The position numbers were made by a program, and so were the translations under genes. A model generated the notes under the pieces. The model saw only the letters and a list, made by a program, of their open reading frames with translations, was not told where the DNA came from and searched no databases. A stretch of DNA of 21,099 nt from a virus, in the IMG/VR virus record IMGVR_UViG_3300047548_000440, positions 1-21,099 of that record; one strand, written 5' to 3'. Positions 1 through 8,180 of the stretch are shown here, in pieces. The first letter of the stretch is position 1. Each line of letters begins with the position of its first letter.

Positions 1-239
1 TTTGACTTTAATATATTAATAATACGCTTTTGTTCTTGCTCTGTCAACCACTCTTCTTCCATGGTGCCAAAATTTGGAGAAGTTTTTAATGCTTGGTCGA
101 TGAGTTCTTTGATTTGATATAAATCTTTTTTGAGTTCCCAAGCGGTAAACCCGTCAGTGTAAGAACTGGAACAGTTAACAGATATCTGTCTAATTTGACT
201 GGCAATATTTGCCACGTCCCAGTTCTTACGGAATCCCAT
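1..239 (-). CDS. Conserved phage hypothetical protein, N-terminal part (runs off left edge)
   Basis: An open frame reads from ATG at 239 leftwards to the window edge without a stop, giving about 79 residues. It starts MGFRKNWDVANIASQIRQIS and continues with a TDGFTAWELKKDLYQIKELI stretch, then EEEWLTEQEQKRIINILK near the edge. The start codon overlaps the stop codon of the gp31-like gene by one base (TAATG), so translation is probably coupled. The charged, helical composition and the position next to gp31 match my memory of a small conserved protein of T4-like cyanophages, but I know no function for it. The C-terminus is outside the window, so the full length is unknown. Confidence 0.75.
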   Translation of the reverse strand, partial: MGFRKNWDVANIASQIRQISVNCSSSYTDGFTAWELKKDLYQIKELIDQALKTSPNFGTMEEEWLTEQEQKRIINILKS

Positions 240-631
240 TACATGAACATGTCGGGTGAAAATGTTGCTGAACTACCGTTTGAAAATTCTTGACCCCAAT
301 AAGCACCGCTAGGTTTTTCATCGGAAATAGCCATAATAGATTTAGTTTCTACTTTTTGAATTTCTTTAACGCCGTCGCCGTCATCAATTTTAATTTTACG
401 TGTCCAGCGTCCGTGTTCAATAAGAATCCAGTCCCCGGGTTTAACGTCTTGCTGTTTTGGACCAACACAGTATACCTGTGCCCAACGAGGTTTAACACCG
501 TGAGCTTTACCGTCATCGCTTTGGATAACAATACCGCTAGACGTTGTTTGCTCGCCTAGATCCATATTATAAACAATTACATCGTCGTGAATAGCACGTA
601 CCTTGATGTGTTTAACATCGTATGATGACAT
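239..631 (-). CDS. 31: GroES-type co-chaperonin, T4 gp31-like
   Basis: A protein of 130 residues with a GroES-like beta-barrel pattern. Residues 9-21 form the first strand (IKVRAIHDDVIVY). Residues about 22-48 are a flexible, polar segment with GIVI at 33-36, where GroES and gp31 carry the mobile loop that docks on GroEL. Residues 50-79 (RWAQVYCVGPK, then DVKPGDWILIEHGRWTRK) are the strongly conserved core, and MAISDE at 100-105 is the closing strand. In T4, gp31 replaces GroES on host GroEL to fold the major capsid protein gp23; the same role is inferred here. An AGAGG ribosome site lies just upstream of the ATG, inside the end of the 76-residue gene. The C-terminal 25 residues (YWGQEF onward) are an extension beyond the GroES fold. 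Confidence 0.9.
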   Translation of the reverse strand: MSSYDVKHIKVRAIHDDVIVYNMDLGEQTTSSGIVIQSDDGKAHGVKPRWAQVYCVGPKQQDVKPGDWILIEHGRWTRKIKIDDGDGVKEIQKVETKSIMAISDEKPSGAYWGQEFSNGSSATFSPDMFM

Positions 632-640
632 AGTATCCTC

Positions 641-871
641 TTACTTTTTGTTGCCGCGAGTTGCTACTTCTTCACGAAGTGCATTTGGATTTTGAGCATA
701 GTAGTCTTGCAAAACCTGCTCACGTGTTCGAACAATCTTTCCGCCTTCGCCTAATTCGTCGCCACGTGCATTTACACGCATATTTCCTACTGCTGGTGTT
801 TTTTCGTTACGTAAAGCCATCTTTTCCATATCGATTTCTTTACCTCGAACACTTGTATATGTTCTTCCCAT
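641..871 (-). CDS. Small conserved T4-like phage protein, function unknown
   Basis: A protein of 76 residues with a strong ribosome-binding site (AAGGAG, 8 bases before the ATG) inside the 3' end of the preceding DnaE-like gene. It is hydrophilic and lacks cysteines, membrane segments or a signal peptide. Its central segment NARGDELGEGGKIVRTREQV (34-53) looks like a short conserved motif followed by a helix. I recall similar short proteins in T4-like cyanophages but no assigned role. It sits 9 bases upstream of gp31, so both are probably made from one transcript. Confidence 0.75.
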   Translation of the reverse strand: MGRTYTSVRGKEIDMEKMALRNEKTPAVGNMRVNARGDELGEGGKIVRTREQVLQDYYAQNPNALREEVATRGNKK

Positions 872-872
872 T

Positions 873-1346
873 TTATATCTCCTTGAAGAATTCTTCTATT
901 GGTAGATTGTATTTAATACTATCTATCTTATGTACCCCTATCAAATAGAGTACATAACTTGCTACAGAACTTCCGCGACCTACTCCCCAGATCATATTGT
1001 TTGCACGTAATGTATCTACAATATATTTCATTGCTTTAAGCATAGGAAACATTTCGTGTTTTTTAAATGCTGTTAATTCTTGATCAACACGATATACTCG
1101 ATCTTCGTTGTCGGAATCAACTTGACTCCAAACCCATTGTTCGATATCCATATTTTGGTATTCTTGAGGAATAAACCAATGGCTAGGGTCTGTTTGTTTT
1201 GGAACAGGATAATTTAGGTGCTCTTCGGTGATACGATTTAGATATTGCGTTAAATCGTCATTAGTTTGGCAATGTTCCAAAATTTCTGGACCATATTTTA
1301 TTATGCCTTCGATTAGTTCTTGAGTTGTATTAGTTTCAGTCCACAT
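873..1346 (-). CDS. DnaE-like (DNA polymerase III alpha) fragment lacking catalytic aspartates
   Basis: A protein of 157 residues. Residues about 86-155 resemble bacterial replicative polymerase DnaE just before its catalytic site: a helix (VDQELTAFKKHEMFPMLKAM, 88-107), then GVGRGSSVASYVLYLIGV (121-138, compare GPGRGSGAGSLVAY in E. coli DnaE), then IDSIKYNLPIEEFFKE (141-156, compare LDPLEFDLLFERFLNPE). The frame stops right there, so the following PDFDVDF segment with the catalytic aspartates is absent, as are the PHP, fingers and beta-clamp-binding regions. It cannot be a polymerase by itself. Residues 1-85 are not recognised. The start overlaps the end of the 77-residue gene by 11 bases. 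It may be a domesticated palm-like piece that binds DNA or a polymerase partner, or a decaying remnant; its tight operon position favours a working gene. Confidence 0.8.
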   Translation of the reverse strand: MWTETNTTQELIEGIIKYGPEILEHCQTNDDLTQYLNRITEEHLNYPVPKQTDPSHWFIPQEYQNMDIEQWVWSQVDSDNEDRVYRVDQELTAFKKHEMFPMLKAMKYIVDTLRANNMIWGVGRGSSVASYVLYLIGVHKIDSIKYNLPIEEFFKEI

Positions 1347-1569
1347 TAATCAATTGATCCAAATCGCCACCATTCTGTTGAGCTTTTTTAGCATAACGCT
1401 GACTAAGCTCATCTCTATATATTGTAATGAATGTTGACAACTGTGTCAAGAGACTAGATTCACCTAAACGGGCTGCAATGTAATATTTTTTGTTCAATTC
1501 GAATAGTTTGTTTTCAATTTCTTGATCTTTGTAATGACTCAAATCTTCTTCGAAAGGATGAAAAAACAT
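1336..1569 (-). CDS. Small conserved phage hypothetical protein
   Basis: A protein of 77 residues beginning MFFHPFEEDLSHYKDQEIEN. It looks mainly alpha-helical and charged, with probable coiled-coil character over residues 12-62, and ends in an acidic tail (GGDLDQLINVD). No signal peptide or membrane segment is seen. The ATG overlaps the stop of the 195-residue structural gene by one base (TAATG), and the 3' end overlaps the DnaE-like gene by 11 bases, so it belongs to the same translation unit. I have seen proteins with this start in T4-like cyanophages without an established role. Its place between virion genes and the gp31 group leaves both structural and replication roles open. Confidence 0.75.
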   Translation of the reverse strand: MFFHPFEEDLSHYKDQEIENKLFELNKKYYIAARLGESSLLTQLSTFITIYRDELSQRYAKKAQQNGGDLDQLINVD

Positions 1570-2156
1570 TAAGCAAATTCTCCAACATAGCGCATAAAGA
1601 ATGTTGATTCAGTATGTCTCCATACTTCGAATATAACAGCATTTGTTGAAGAAGTCAATGTTAAAGCAGGGATTCCAGATGAATAACCCGGGAATCCATC
1701 CGATTTAACAATGGTTGCACCACTACTTGAAAGACTGAAATTTACAGTTCTTGAATTTGAATCGCTGCCGTATAATTCAACGGTTACTTTTCCAACTGTT
1801 GCCCCCGATGCAGGGAAATTGGTAAGAGTAAGTGTAATTGGACCAGAATTTGACAAAGTTAGAATTTGGTAATGTCCGTTTTGGAAATCAATTTCTGCCG
1901 TAGAATTATCAATGGTTCCTTGCGGACTTGTTGCGTCAACATTGTTAATTAGTTTCGCATTAGTGATAATATTACCGTTAAAATTATTTTCTTGATCAGT
2001 GCGGGATACGTTATCTTGGAGATCTGTAATTTCTTCTCCAGCTACCCTTAATCCAGTTTTAATACTGTCAAAATTGTCACGAAATACTTGCGTATCGTTA
2101 TCTTGCCCTGCTACAGGAAAGTTTTCATTAATTGTTGAATATACTATATTGCTCAC
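1569..2156 (-). CDS. Virion structural protein, fibre-like, with the shared N-terminal module
   Basis: A protein of 195 residues starting at GTG (2156). GGAG lies 10 bases upstream, and the GTG overlaps the TGA of the 823-residue gene (GTGA), so no ATG is needed to explain the start. The N-terminus (NENFPVAGQDNDTQVFRDNF, 10-29) resembles the 'ND..GD..R.AF.KVN.NF' module of the other proteins in this block, followed by a probable short coiled coil (30-50). The rest is a Ser/Thr/Asn/Gly-rich beta protein (NSGPITLTLTNFPASG, then KVTVELYGSDSNSRTVNF), typical of phage fibre or baseplate-attached proteins. It is likely a small fibre or a capping protein of the adjacent adhesin. The exact virion location is not visible from sequence. 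Confidence 0.8.
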   Translation of the reverse strand: MSNIVYSTINENFPVAGQDNDTQVFRDNFDSIKTGLRVAGEEITDLQDNVSRTDQENNFNGNIITNAKLINNVDATSPQGTIDNSTAEIDFQNGHYQILTLSNSGPITLTLTNFPASGATVGKVTVELYGSDSNSRTVNFSLSSSGATIVKSDGFPGYSSGIPALTLTSSTNAVIFEVWRHTESTFFMRYVGEFA

Positions 2157-4624
2157 GGTAATTTTTCTCCACGTTGCGGAAATGCAAGATATTTATCTTC
2201 TATTTTTCCGTCTAAAATATCTATTATGTATCTATCTGCAACAAAGTCGATAGATTTAAAATCAAAATTTGACGCCTTGATACGGGCTATAATGTCTTCG
2301 GAATGGTTTGGTTTAGCGTAACATAAAGGTAACGCTTTTACATAACCTGTTTCATAACTTGCTTGATCTTGAATACTTCTCATCCATAAAGGCAATAATT
2401 CGCGATCTCGATCCCCTGTAGAATCAATATTTTCTCTCATATTTTTAATTGAATTAGGAAAAATTCGTTGGTGATCGCTGTCGCTAACAAACGGAATATC
2501 GCTATCTACTTTTATTGAATCATAGCTAATTAAAACTTTACTTTTGATTGTATTTGAAAGATTTACAACACTACTGATACTTTTATTGTTTTTTTCGTAT
2601 TCGTCCACAATTTCTGCATAAATGATTTCATAAATTGTTTCTTGTGTTGCTGGATCTTTAGCCTTCGCCATTTTAATATTGCCAAAAAGTAAACGCTTAC
2701 GATAATGATTTCTACTCATGGCTTGAACATATTTGACCGCTTCTTGGCTTTCGATGCCTGCATAGATTAATACTTTTAGGTCAGTTTGAATTCCAAAATT
2801 AGGATCCCCATATCGATAAATGTCATCCGGTTTAAAAATTGTCGCATCGGTAATAAAATCGTACCAGGTCAGTCTCTTTTCTTTTGACTGTAATGCTTTG
2901 ACATAAAGATTTGCAAATGTTTTTTGATTATCTGCAATTACGGTTACAAAAAACGTTTTGTTTATTGATGCAAAATTTACACTATCACGTGCTTTAATTG
3001 TAAAAGTAAATTTTTTATCAAAAGTTGTTACTCCGCCATCAAACTCGCCTGCATTAACATAATCTCTTGATGCTGTAGAATCAATAGTTGACGAATCTAA
3101 TTTTTCATAAAATCTAGTTAATCCGTCACCGCTCTCGTCAGCAAATTGCTTAACCTTACCTTCGATAATTCCTGTTGGCAAGAAAGACAACCCGGGCGGT
3201 AATTTTCCGCTAACCCATTCGTATGCTACCCGCCCACCGTACATTTGACTTTCGGCTTCAACAACAATTCTACTAGGTTGGTTTGGTTTGATAGTTCCTA
3301 AATCACTATCTGATATCCAATTTACAGCACTTTCAATTTCACCAACAATTTCTACAGTAAATGTTTTTTCCGATGAAGAAACACCCGGTTCCCAAAAATT
3401 TGTATCTGTTGGTAATCTATTTCTGTTTGCAGTTGTACAAATATAAACTATATTTTCGTAAATGACAGCATCATTTACAAAATAGTTTGTTGTTGTATTC
3501 CATGATCCTCGAAGGGTGTATGTTGTTGTGGCTAGTGTAACTGGATAATTTACAGCCAACATTGTAAAATTATATGTTTTAGACACTCGAGACTGATAAG
3601 GAACACGGCCCGCAATTTCTCCAGTAATGCTGTCTAGTTCCATTCCGGGTGGAAGAATACTATCAGTTCCGTCTGGATTCTTTGGTAATAGAAAATATGT
3701 GATAGTTCCGCTCAACGATGGCGGGTCGTAAACATCTAAGAAAATTGTTACATAATTATTAGCACGAAAACGTCCTAGATTGCTTTCAGTAATCCAAATT
3801 GGTCGTCTCGCACTTGATGCATCCGATGTAAACAGATTAGTATCAACTTGAACAATTGAATTATCTGCCTGTAAAAATTCTTCTGTAACAACATAAATTT
3901 TAAACAATCTAGTTACAACGTTAACGCCGTCACTGACTGCGACAATAAAAGTGTAAATTCTGCTTAGTCGTCTTGGAACACGACTTGGTTCGTTATAGTC
4001 GTATGTTACGTTGTCATAAAAAAATGTGTCAAATCCGTTAGATCTTGCTTCGACGAAATCTAAAGGAACTATGTCTAATGGTGCAGTATCATAACCGCCA
4101 TACGGATCAGTTGAATATTCTAAAGCAAAAATTGGATCTGTGAATCCAGAAATTAGGCCTTCTTTGCTTAATGATAATCCTGGAGGTAATAATCCACCGT
4201 TTGGCAATAGATAAAATTCTAAAGTATCTCCCGCATTTAAGTCCGGATCATCTGCTTCTAATTGAAAATTAACATAAGCATTATCTAACACAAAATATGC
4301 TTCGCCTGGTCCAACATTTAAAAATCCTTCTTTAGTGATCCATTCTGGTAAATCTTCCCCGTCAACTGAAATACTAAAGGTTCGGTCTTCAATATCGGCA
4401 CCGTCGTCTGCACGAATTACAAATTTGCTGGTAGTAAACTGTCTAACCTCTGTTGGAGATCCTTTAATTGAATTTCCGATTAATCGTAATCCGCGAGGCA
4501 AAGATCCTGCTATTAGACTATAAGTAACGGTTCCTATGTTAGAAGTAGCGACTAACGGAATGTCGACAATGACACGTTCAATTAATTTTCCTAAACTTCC
4601 TGCAGGCGTTATCCATGTAATCAT
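2153..4624 (-). CDS. Large virion protein with tandem Ig-like (He_PIG-type) repeats and a CBM-like insert
   Basis: A protein of 823 residues with a strong ribosome site (AAGGAG) before the ATG. It holds at least four repeats with a 'WIT...LG' entry and a '(L)PPGL....TG.I.G' exit, typical of putative Ig/cadherin-like domains: starts near residues 4, 95, 277 and 435, with exits at SLPRGLRLIGNSIKG (41), LLPPGLSLSKEGLISG (145), ILPPGMELDSITGEIAG (323) and KLPPGLSFLPTGIIEG (474). Between the third and fourth lies a segment (about 370-415: GSWNTTTNYFVNDAVIYENI, ending in NFWEPG) with the aromatic and 'Y..ND.V.Y.....Y' pattern of carbohydrate-binding modules of the CBM5/12 kind. Residues 565-823 form a separate, non-repetitive C-terminal domain (YRYGDPNFGIQTDLKVLIYA at 604-623), which I associate with large structural proteins of T4-like cyanophages. 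The protein is probably an adhesin or baseplate-fibre component. It lacks the shared N-terminal module of its neighbours. Confidence 0.85.
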   Translation of the reverse strand: MITWITPAGSLGKLIERVIVDIPLVATSNIGTVTYSLIAGSLPRGLRLIGNSIKGSPTEVRQFTTSKFVIRADDGADIEDRTFSISVDGEDLPEWITKEGFLNVGPGEAYFVLDNAYVNFQLEADDPDLNAGDTLEFYLLPNGGLLPPGLSLSKEGLISGFTDPIFALEYSTDPYGGYDTAPLDIVPLDFVEARSNGFDTFFYDNVTYDYNEPSRVPRRLSRIYTFIVAVSDGVNVVTRLFKIYVVTEEFLQADNSIVQVDTNLFTSDASSARRPIWITESNLGRFRANNYVTIFLDVYDPPSLSGTITYFLLPKNPDGTDSILPPGMELDSITGEIAGRVPYQSRVSKTYNFTMLAVNYPVTLATTTYTLRGSWNTTTNYFVNDAVIYENIVYICTTANRNRLPTDTNFWEPGVSSSEKTFTVEIVGEIESAVNWISDSDLGTIKPNQPSRIVVEAESQMYGGRVAYEWVSGKLPPGLSFLPTGIIEGKVKQFADESGDGLTRFYEKLDSSTIDSTASRDYVNAGEFDGGVTTFDKKFTFTIKARDSVNFASINKTFFVTVIADNQKTFANLYVKALQSKEKRLTWYDFITDATIFKPDDIYRYGDPNFGIQTDLKVLIYAGIESQEAVKYVQAMSRNHYRKRLLFGNIKMAKAKDPATQETIYEIIYAEIVDEYEKNNKSISSVVNLSNTIKSKVLISYDSIKVDSDIPFVSDSDHQRIFPNSIKNMRENIDSTGDRDRELLPLWMRSIQDQASYETGYVKALPLCYAKPNHSEDIIARIKASNFDFKSIDFVADRYIIDILDGKIEDKYLAFPQRGEKLP

Positions 4625-4636
4625 TTGGACCGCTCC

Positions 4637-5215
4637 TTAAACAATAGTTCCGCAGTCTAAATCAAATCGTCCAGGTAGTGTAATAGTTCCAAAGTCCATG
4701 TTCGAAGCAGCGTATATTGCCTGCATTGAATTGTTATACTTTCCGTCAATTTTTCCAAAGTCGTAAGATGTTAAAATATCTGTAACAGGAATTGCGGTTT
4801 TAAAAGAAATAATAGAACCAAATGCAGATACTTCAATATCCTTTCTGCTAGTAACTGACCCATTTGCAGAAGCTCCGCCAAACCCAATGTGTTGATAACT
4901 GCTGGCCAACATTGTACCAGAATCGGTATCAATCCGTATAAAAGCATCTGGCGCTGTATTATTAACAATTACAGTATCACCAGTGTCATCGATTAAAATC
5001 TTTGTACCAGAAATTAAATTTTTAAAAGTTAATTGAGAGCCAGTTTTTTCTTTAAAAAGACTAACTCCTTGTGTGCTTGCAGCACCGACTGATACAGTTA
5101 ATTCGGAATTTAATGCTGAAAAATTAGCATTTACTTTTTGAAACGCAGTACGTAGATCGTCGCCTAATCCATCGTTTACTACATTACCAAGATTGATTGT
5201 GTTAATAGTTGCCAT
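4637..5215 (-). CDS. Short fibre-like structural protein with the shared N-terminal module
   Basis: A protein of 192 residues. Residues 5-38 are the shared module (INLGNVVNDGLGDDLRTAFQ, then KVNANFSALNSEL). Next comes a Gly/Ser/Thr-rich beta segment (SGTKILIDDTGDTVIVNN), and the C-terminus has a repeated 'DFG.I' pattern (SYDFGKIDG at 149, NMDFGTITLPG at 172, DLDCGTIV at the end). The ribosome site is weak (AGAG). A GTAAATA late-promoter box overlaps the stop codon of the upstream 480-residue gene, so this gene may have its own late transcript. It is probably a short fibre subunit or adaptor joined to the same site on the particle as its larger neighbours. Confidence 0.8.
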   Translation of the reverse strand: MATINTINLGNVVNDGLGDDLRTAFQKVNANFSALNSELTVSVGAASTQGVSLFKEKTGSQLTFKNLISGTKILIDDTGDTVIVNNTAPDAFIRIDTDSGTMLASSYQHIGFGGASANGSVTSRKDIEVSAFGSIISFKTAIPVTDILTSYDFGKIDGKYNNSMQAIYAASNMDFGTITLPGRFDLDCGTIV

Positions 5216-5235
5216 TGTCTACGCTCTCTTTATAG

Positions 5236-5242
5236 TATTTAC
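5236..5242 (-). promoter_or_regulatory. Candidate late promoter GTAAATA before the 192-residue gene
   Basis: On the minus strand GTAAATA is followed by CTATAAAG, close to the T4 late-promoter consensus (TATAAATA with a start about six bases downstream). The predicted start near 5230 leaves a 15-base leader with an AGAG ribosome site before ATG 5215. The box overlaps the stop codon of the upstream gene. Boxes of this kind arise often by chance in AT-rich DNA, so this rests on position. Confidence 0.4.
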
Positions 5243-6681
5243 CAAGTAGTTTGAGTCCATTGTACACGCTTCCAAATATCCGCATCATCACCAGTATAGT
5301 CTGTATGGCAATAATAAATGTAATCGCCGTCAAATACCACAGAACCTGCTTCGTCGCCCTCTTTGCCCTTACTACTTGTTGGGCCAAGGCCTTGCGGGAA
5401 CTGTAGATAACCCTGAGCCGTAAAGTACCAAGTCTGACTACTGTTATTATCGTCTGCGGTGATTTGTATGTTACCTACACCTGTTGTAAGTTGAATAGTT
5501 TGGTTGGCGTAAATGTAAGCACTTTGATTAACAGACAGGTTAAATTCATTATTTTCCAATCGTAGATCATTTTGACTCAATGTATCAACTCTAAATGTCA
5601 TGGTCAAAATTGATGTAGGATTTGTAGCTGGCGTCTCTGTTATACCAATTCTTAATTGATACTGGTTGCCTAAGGTATAGGCCTGGCCGTTGCTAGACAA
5701 ATCAATGTAATTAGTGCCGTCAAACACTTCTATTCTATTCTGAGGATACTGTGTAAAACTATAGAACGGAGTAGAAAAAGGATCAGCACTTCTTGTTGGC
5801 GCCATTGGGTCAGTTATAGTAATATCAAGCCATGTATTACCGGACTCGTCTGTACTCCACGTTGCTGTATCGTAATCGGTGCCTTGTTGGAAACTGTAAA
5901 AATTAGTGTTAAACTGATCATTTTGAAGTTTAACTCCTACTTCATCACGTACTCTAACGTGATTTCTTTCTCCTCCCAGGAAAAGTTCTGCAGTTGACGC
6001 ATCTTGCGGCCCACCTGCTCTAATATGAATGTGAGTAGGATATGTTGGATCAATAACAAGATATTGATTAGTGTTATAAAGATTGTTATCTGGTACAAGT
6101 TCTAATGTTGCGTAACCGAGGCTGTCACCGCTAGCAGTTCCCGCACCAATAACTTTAACACCATCAAATGTTACATCGCCTGTATTAGCTGATCCACCGC
6201 CACCTAATAATCCCGTAGTATCTGTTAATTCACTAACATCTGTTGGTGCATTAGGAATATCTGTATAGGTTATATTTTGACTGATAGGAACATTATTAAT
6301 TTTTAATTCGTTAGTTCCTGGATCTAAACTCAGTGGAACACCGCCCAAGTAAACTGTTGAATTACTTACATATAAACTCTTAAATGGTTTATCAGCACTT
6401 CCTAAATTTCCGCCATTGGCTACATTAGGAACAATATCGCCACCTACGGTTAAATTACTACTAATCGTTACTGCCTGATCTATAGTAATTGCCGTGCTAT
6501 CAGTAGTACTCATCGTACTGCCAGAAAATTCAAAAGCACCTAAATTTAAGCCTCCGCTGTTTAATCCTAGTGCTGTATAAAGTTCTGTAAAGTTAGCATT
6601 GACCTTGGTAAATGCGGCTCTAAGACTATCGCCTTTTTTATCGTTAGCTGTAGCGCCTACGTTTATTGTTTGTTTAGTCAT
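5239..6681 (-). CDS. Fibre-like virion structural protein (480 residues) with the shared N-terminal module
   Basis: The N-terminal module (INVGATANDKKGDSLRAAFT, then KVNANFTELYTALG) covers residues 5-39. Residues about 60-130 carry a phage-fibre pattern of 'GNLGSADKPFKSLYVSNSTV' followed by YLGGVPL, seen in many T4-like fibre proteins where a beta-structured shaft repeats. The middle (about 160-420) is Asn/Thr/Ser-rich beta sequence without clear catalytic motifs. The C-terminus (GDEAGSVVFDGDYIYYCHTD, ending DIWKRVQWTQTTW) is a compact aromatic cap. GGAG sits 9 bases before the ATG. It lies between two module-bearing neighbours with gaps of 12 and 23 bases. It is probably a tail-fibre or whisker-like protein. 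Confidence 0.82.
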   Translation of the reverse strand: MTKQTINVGATANDKKGDSLRAAFTKVNANFTELYTALGLNSGGLNLGAFEFSGSTMSTTDSTAITIDQAVTISSNLTVGGDIVPNVANGGNLGSADKPFKSLYVSNSTVYLGGVPLSLDPGTNELKINNVPISQNITYTDIPNAPTDVSELTDTTGLLGGGGSANTGDVTFDGVKVIGAGTASGDSLGYATLELVPDNNLYNTNQYLVIDPTYPTHIHIRAGGPQDASTAELFLGGERNHVRVRDEVGVKLQNDQFNTNFYSFQQGTDYDTATWSTDESGNTWLDITITDPMAPTRSADPFSTPFYSFTQYPQNRIEVFDGTNYIDLSSNGQAYTLGNQYQLRIGITETPATNPTSILTMTFRVDTLSQNDLRLENNEFNLSVNQSAYIYANQTIQLTTGVGNIQITADDNNSSQTWYFTAQGYLQFPQGLGPTSSKGKEGDEAGSVVFDGDYIYYCHTDYTGDDADIWKRVQWTQTTW

Positions 6682-6693
6682 TTATCCGCTCCG

Positions 6694-8178
6694 TTATACC
6701 AATGCCGCTATTCTTGTTTTGAAATTAGCAAAGTCTGTACTTGCTGCAACAATTGATTTTAATTCAGTTAAATTAATGACTCTACTTCCGCCAACGGTTA
6801 ATCGTTGAGTAACAATTAAGTCGTTCTCTACGGTAACGTCGGTATTAAATGTTGTTAATTCTTCAACAACAATACCGCTAGAATCGCTAGTTCCAATTGT
6901 GCTACCAGTTATTGTTAATGAACCTGTTGCAAATGTACCTGCTGTTAATGTGTTTGTACTTGGGTTATATGTTAACGATGTGTCAGTTTTAACATTTTCG
7001 TTACCAGTCGCAGTATCAACAAAAGTAATATAATGTGTTGCATTAGTAGTATTAGTTGCCACTAAAGTCACAGTTGTTGCAATATCAGCAGTTCCAGTTA
7101 AATTACCGGTAACATTACCAATAACTGTTCCAGTAAATGTTCCTTTAACAACTTCTGCAGGAATTTGGCCAGCATCGGCATCAACTAACACAGTTGAATC
7201 TTTTCCTAATACAGAACCATAAATGTCAATAGTTTGATTAACAGCGATAGTTAATGTATCGGTTCCTGGATCGTTAGTTAATAAAATCCCATACCCTGCG
7301 TCAATATTAAATGTGTCAGCAGTACTATCTGAAGTAATATCATTTCCTACCGAATCTCCAACAATATGGAATCTTGTAAATGCTGTCTGCGGAGCAACAC
7401 CAGAACTAAATGATACCGTTGATACTCCAGATGCTGCATCAGTTGAAACCAGTATACCAAAACCTGCTTGCACATCTAATATACCAGTATTAGTAACTTT
7501 GACATTATCGCCACTGGTGTTGTCAATATTAATACCTGCACCAGCAATTCGACCACTTGGTAATGATGTAGTGCTTTGTAAACTTCTAACACCTGTATTG
7601 GTAATAGTTGCAATTCCGTTGACAGTTGTATGTGATATACCGTTTCCGTCAGCAACGCTTAAAATACCGGTGTTGTCAATAGTAATGCTTTCTGCACTCG
7701 AGTCTACACTAAGTTGTATACCGTTTCCAGATATAAAATTTAAAGTATCGGAAAATTCGTTAGCAATAACACTTTCAGCATTGTCAATTTGCGCTGCTTT
7801 AAAGAAAGTTTTATCTGGGTCGATAATTAAATTTCCGTCAACTGTTGAACCTGCAGGCAATTCAACAGTTAGTCCGATACCTTTAATTTGAGCACTACCT
7901 GCCCATAGGCCGTTTAATTCTGATCCTGCAACAGAACTCCACTCGGCAGTATAAACAGATTTCCACTGATGTGTTGCGTCACCTAAACTATACGCATTTG
8001 ATGTAGCCGGGCTAACACTTGTGTCTAATGTTTCAAAATTAATAGGAGTTAAACCTGAACCCCCGCCAACTGTTGCTGCTAAAATGTCAAAATTTTCGTT
8101 GACTTGTTTAAACGCTTCGTAGACATCACTCCATAGTAACGGTGGTGCGCCTGGGGTGATATTTGTATTGAATGCCAT
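6694..8178 (-). CDS. Fibre-like virion structural protein (494 residues) with a divergent shared N-terminal module
   Basis: Residues 4-42 are a divergent copy of the shared module: NITPGAPPLLWSDVYEAFKQ then VNENFDILAATVGG, keeping the 'AF.QVN.NF..L' half but lacking the 'ND..GD' half. Residues about 140-280 hold degenerate repeats built on 'D(N)TGILSV..G.GI....T.DG.ATI(TN)TG', typical of a trimeric beta-shaft fibre. The segment near 350-370 (GTFTGTVIGNVTGNLTGTAD) is a classic T4-like fibre repeat. The C-terminus has VTVENDLIVTQRLTVGGSRV and then a short helix (TELKSIVAASTDFANFKTRI). GGGAG lies 10 bases before the ATG, and only two bases separate it from the giant fibre gene upstream. No enzymatic motif is seen. 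Confidence 0.83.
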   Translation of the reverse strand: MAFNTNITPGAPPLLWSDVYEAFKQVNENFDILAATVGGGSGLTPINFETLDTSVSPATSNAYSLGDATHQWKSVYTAEWSSVAGSELNGLWAGSAQIKGIGLTVELPAGSTVDGNLIIDPDKTFFKAAQIDNAESVIANEFSDTLNFISGNGIQLSVDSSAESITIDNTGILSVADGNGISHTTVNGIATITNTGVRSLQSTTSLPSGRIAGAGINIDNTSGDNVKVTNTGILDVQAGFGILVSTDAASGVSTVSFSSGVAPQTAFTRFHIVGDSVGNDITSDSTADTFNIDAGYGILLTNDPGTDTLTIAVNQTIDIYGSVLGKDSTVLVDADAGQIPAEVVKGTFTGTVIGNVTGNLTGTADIATTVTLVATNTTNATHYITFVDTATGNENVKTDTSLTYNPSTNTLTAGTFATGSLTITGSTIGTSDSSGIVVEELTTFNTDVTVENDLIVTQRLTVGGSRVINLTELKSIVAASTDFANFKTRIAALV

Positions 8179-8180
8179 TA

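Noticed and set aside
910-916. TTAAATA on the minus strand upstream of the 76-residue gene
   Set aside because: Inside the DnaE-like coding sequence, with no other supporting element; chance match is likely.
2190-2197. GATAAATA on the minus strand upstream of the 195-residue gene
   Set aside because: It lies within the coding end of the 823-residue gene, and TAAATA arises often by chance at this base composition; not enough to call a promoter.
7313-7891. Open frame of 192 codons on the plus strand
   Set aside because: It is the mirror of the 494-residue fibre gene; no start signal and no recognisable domain.
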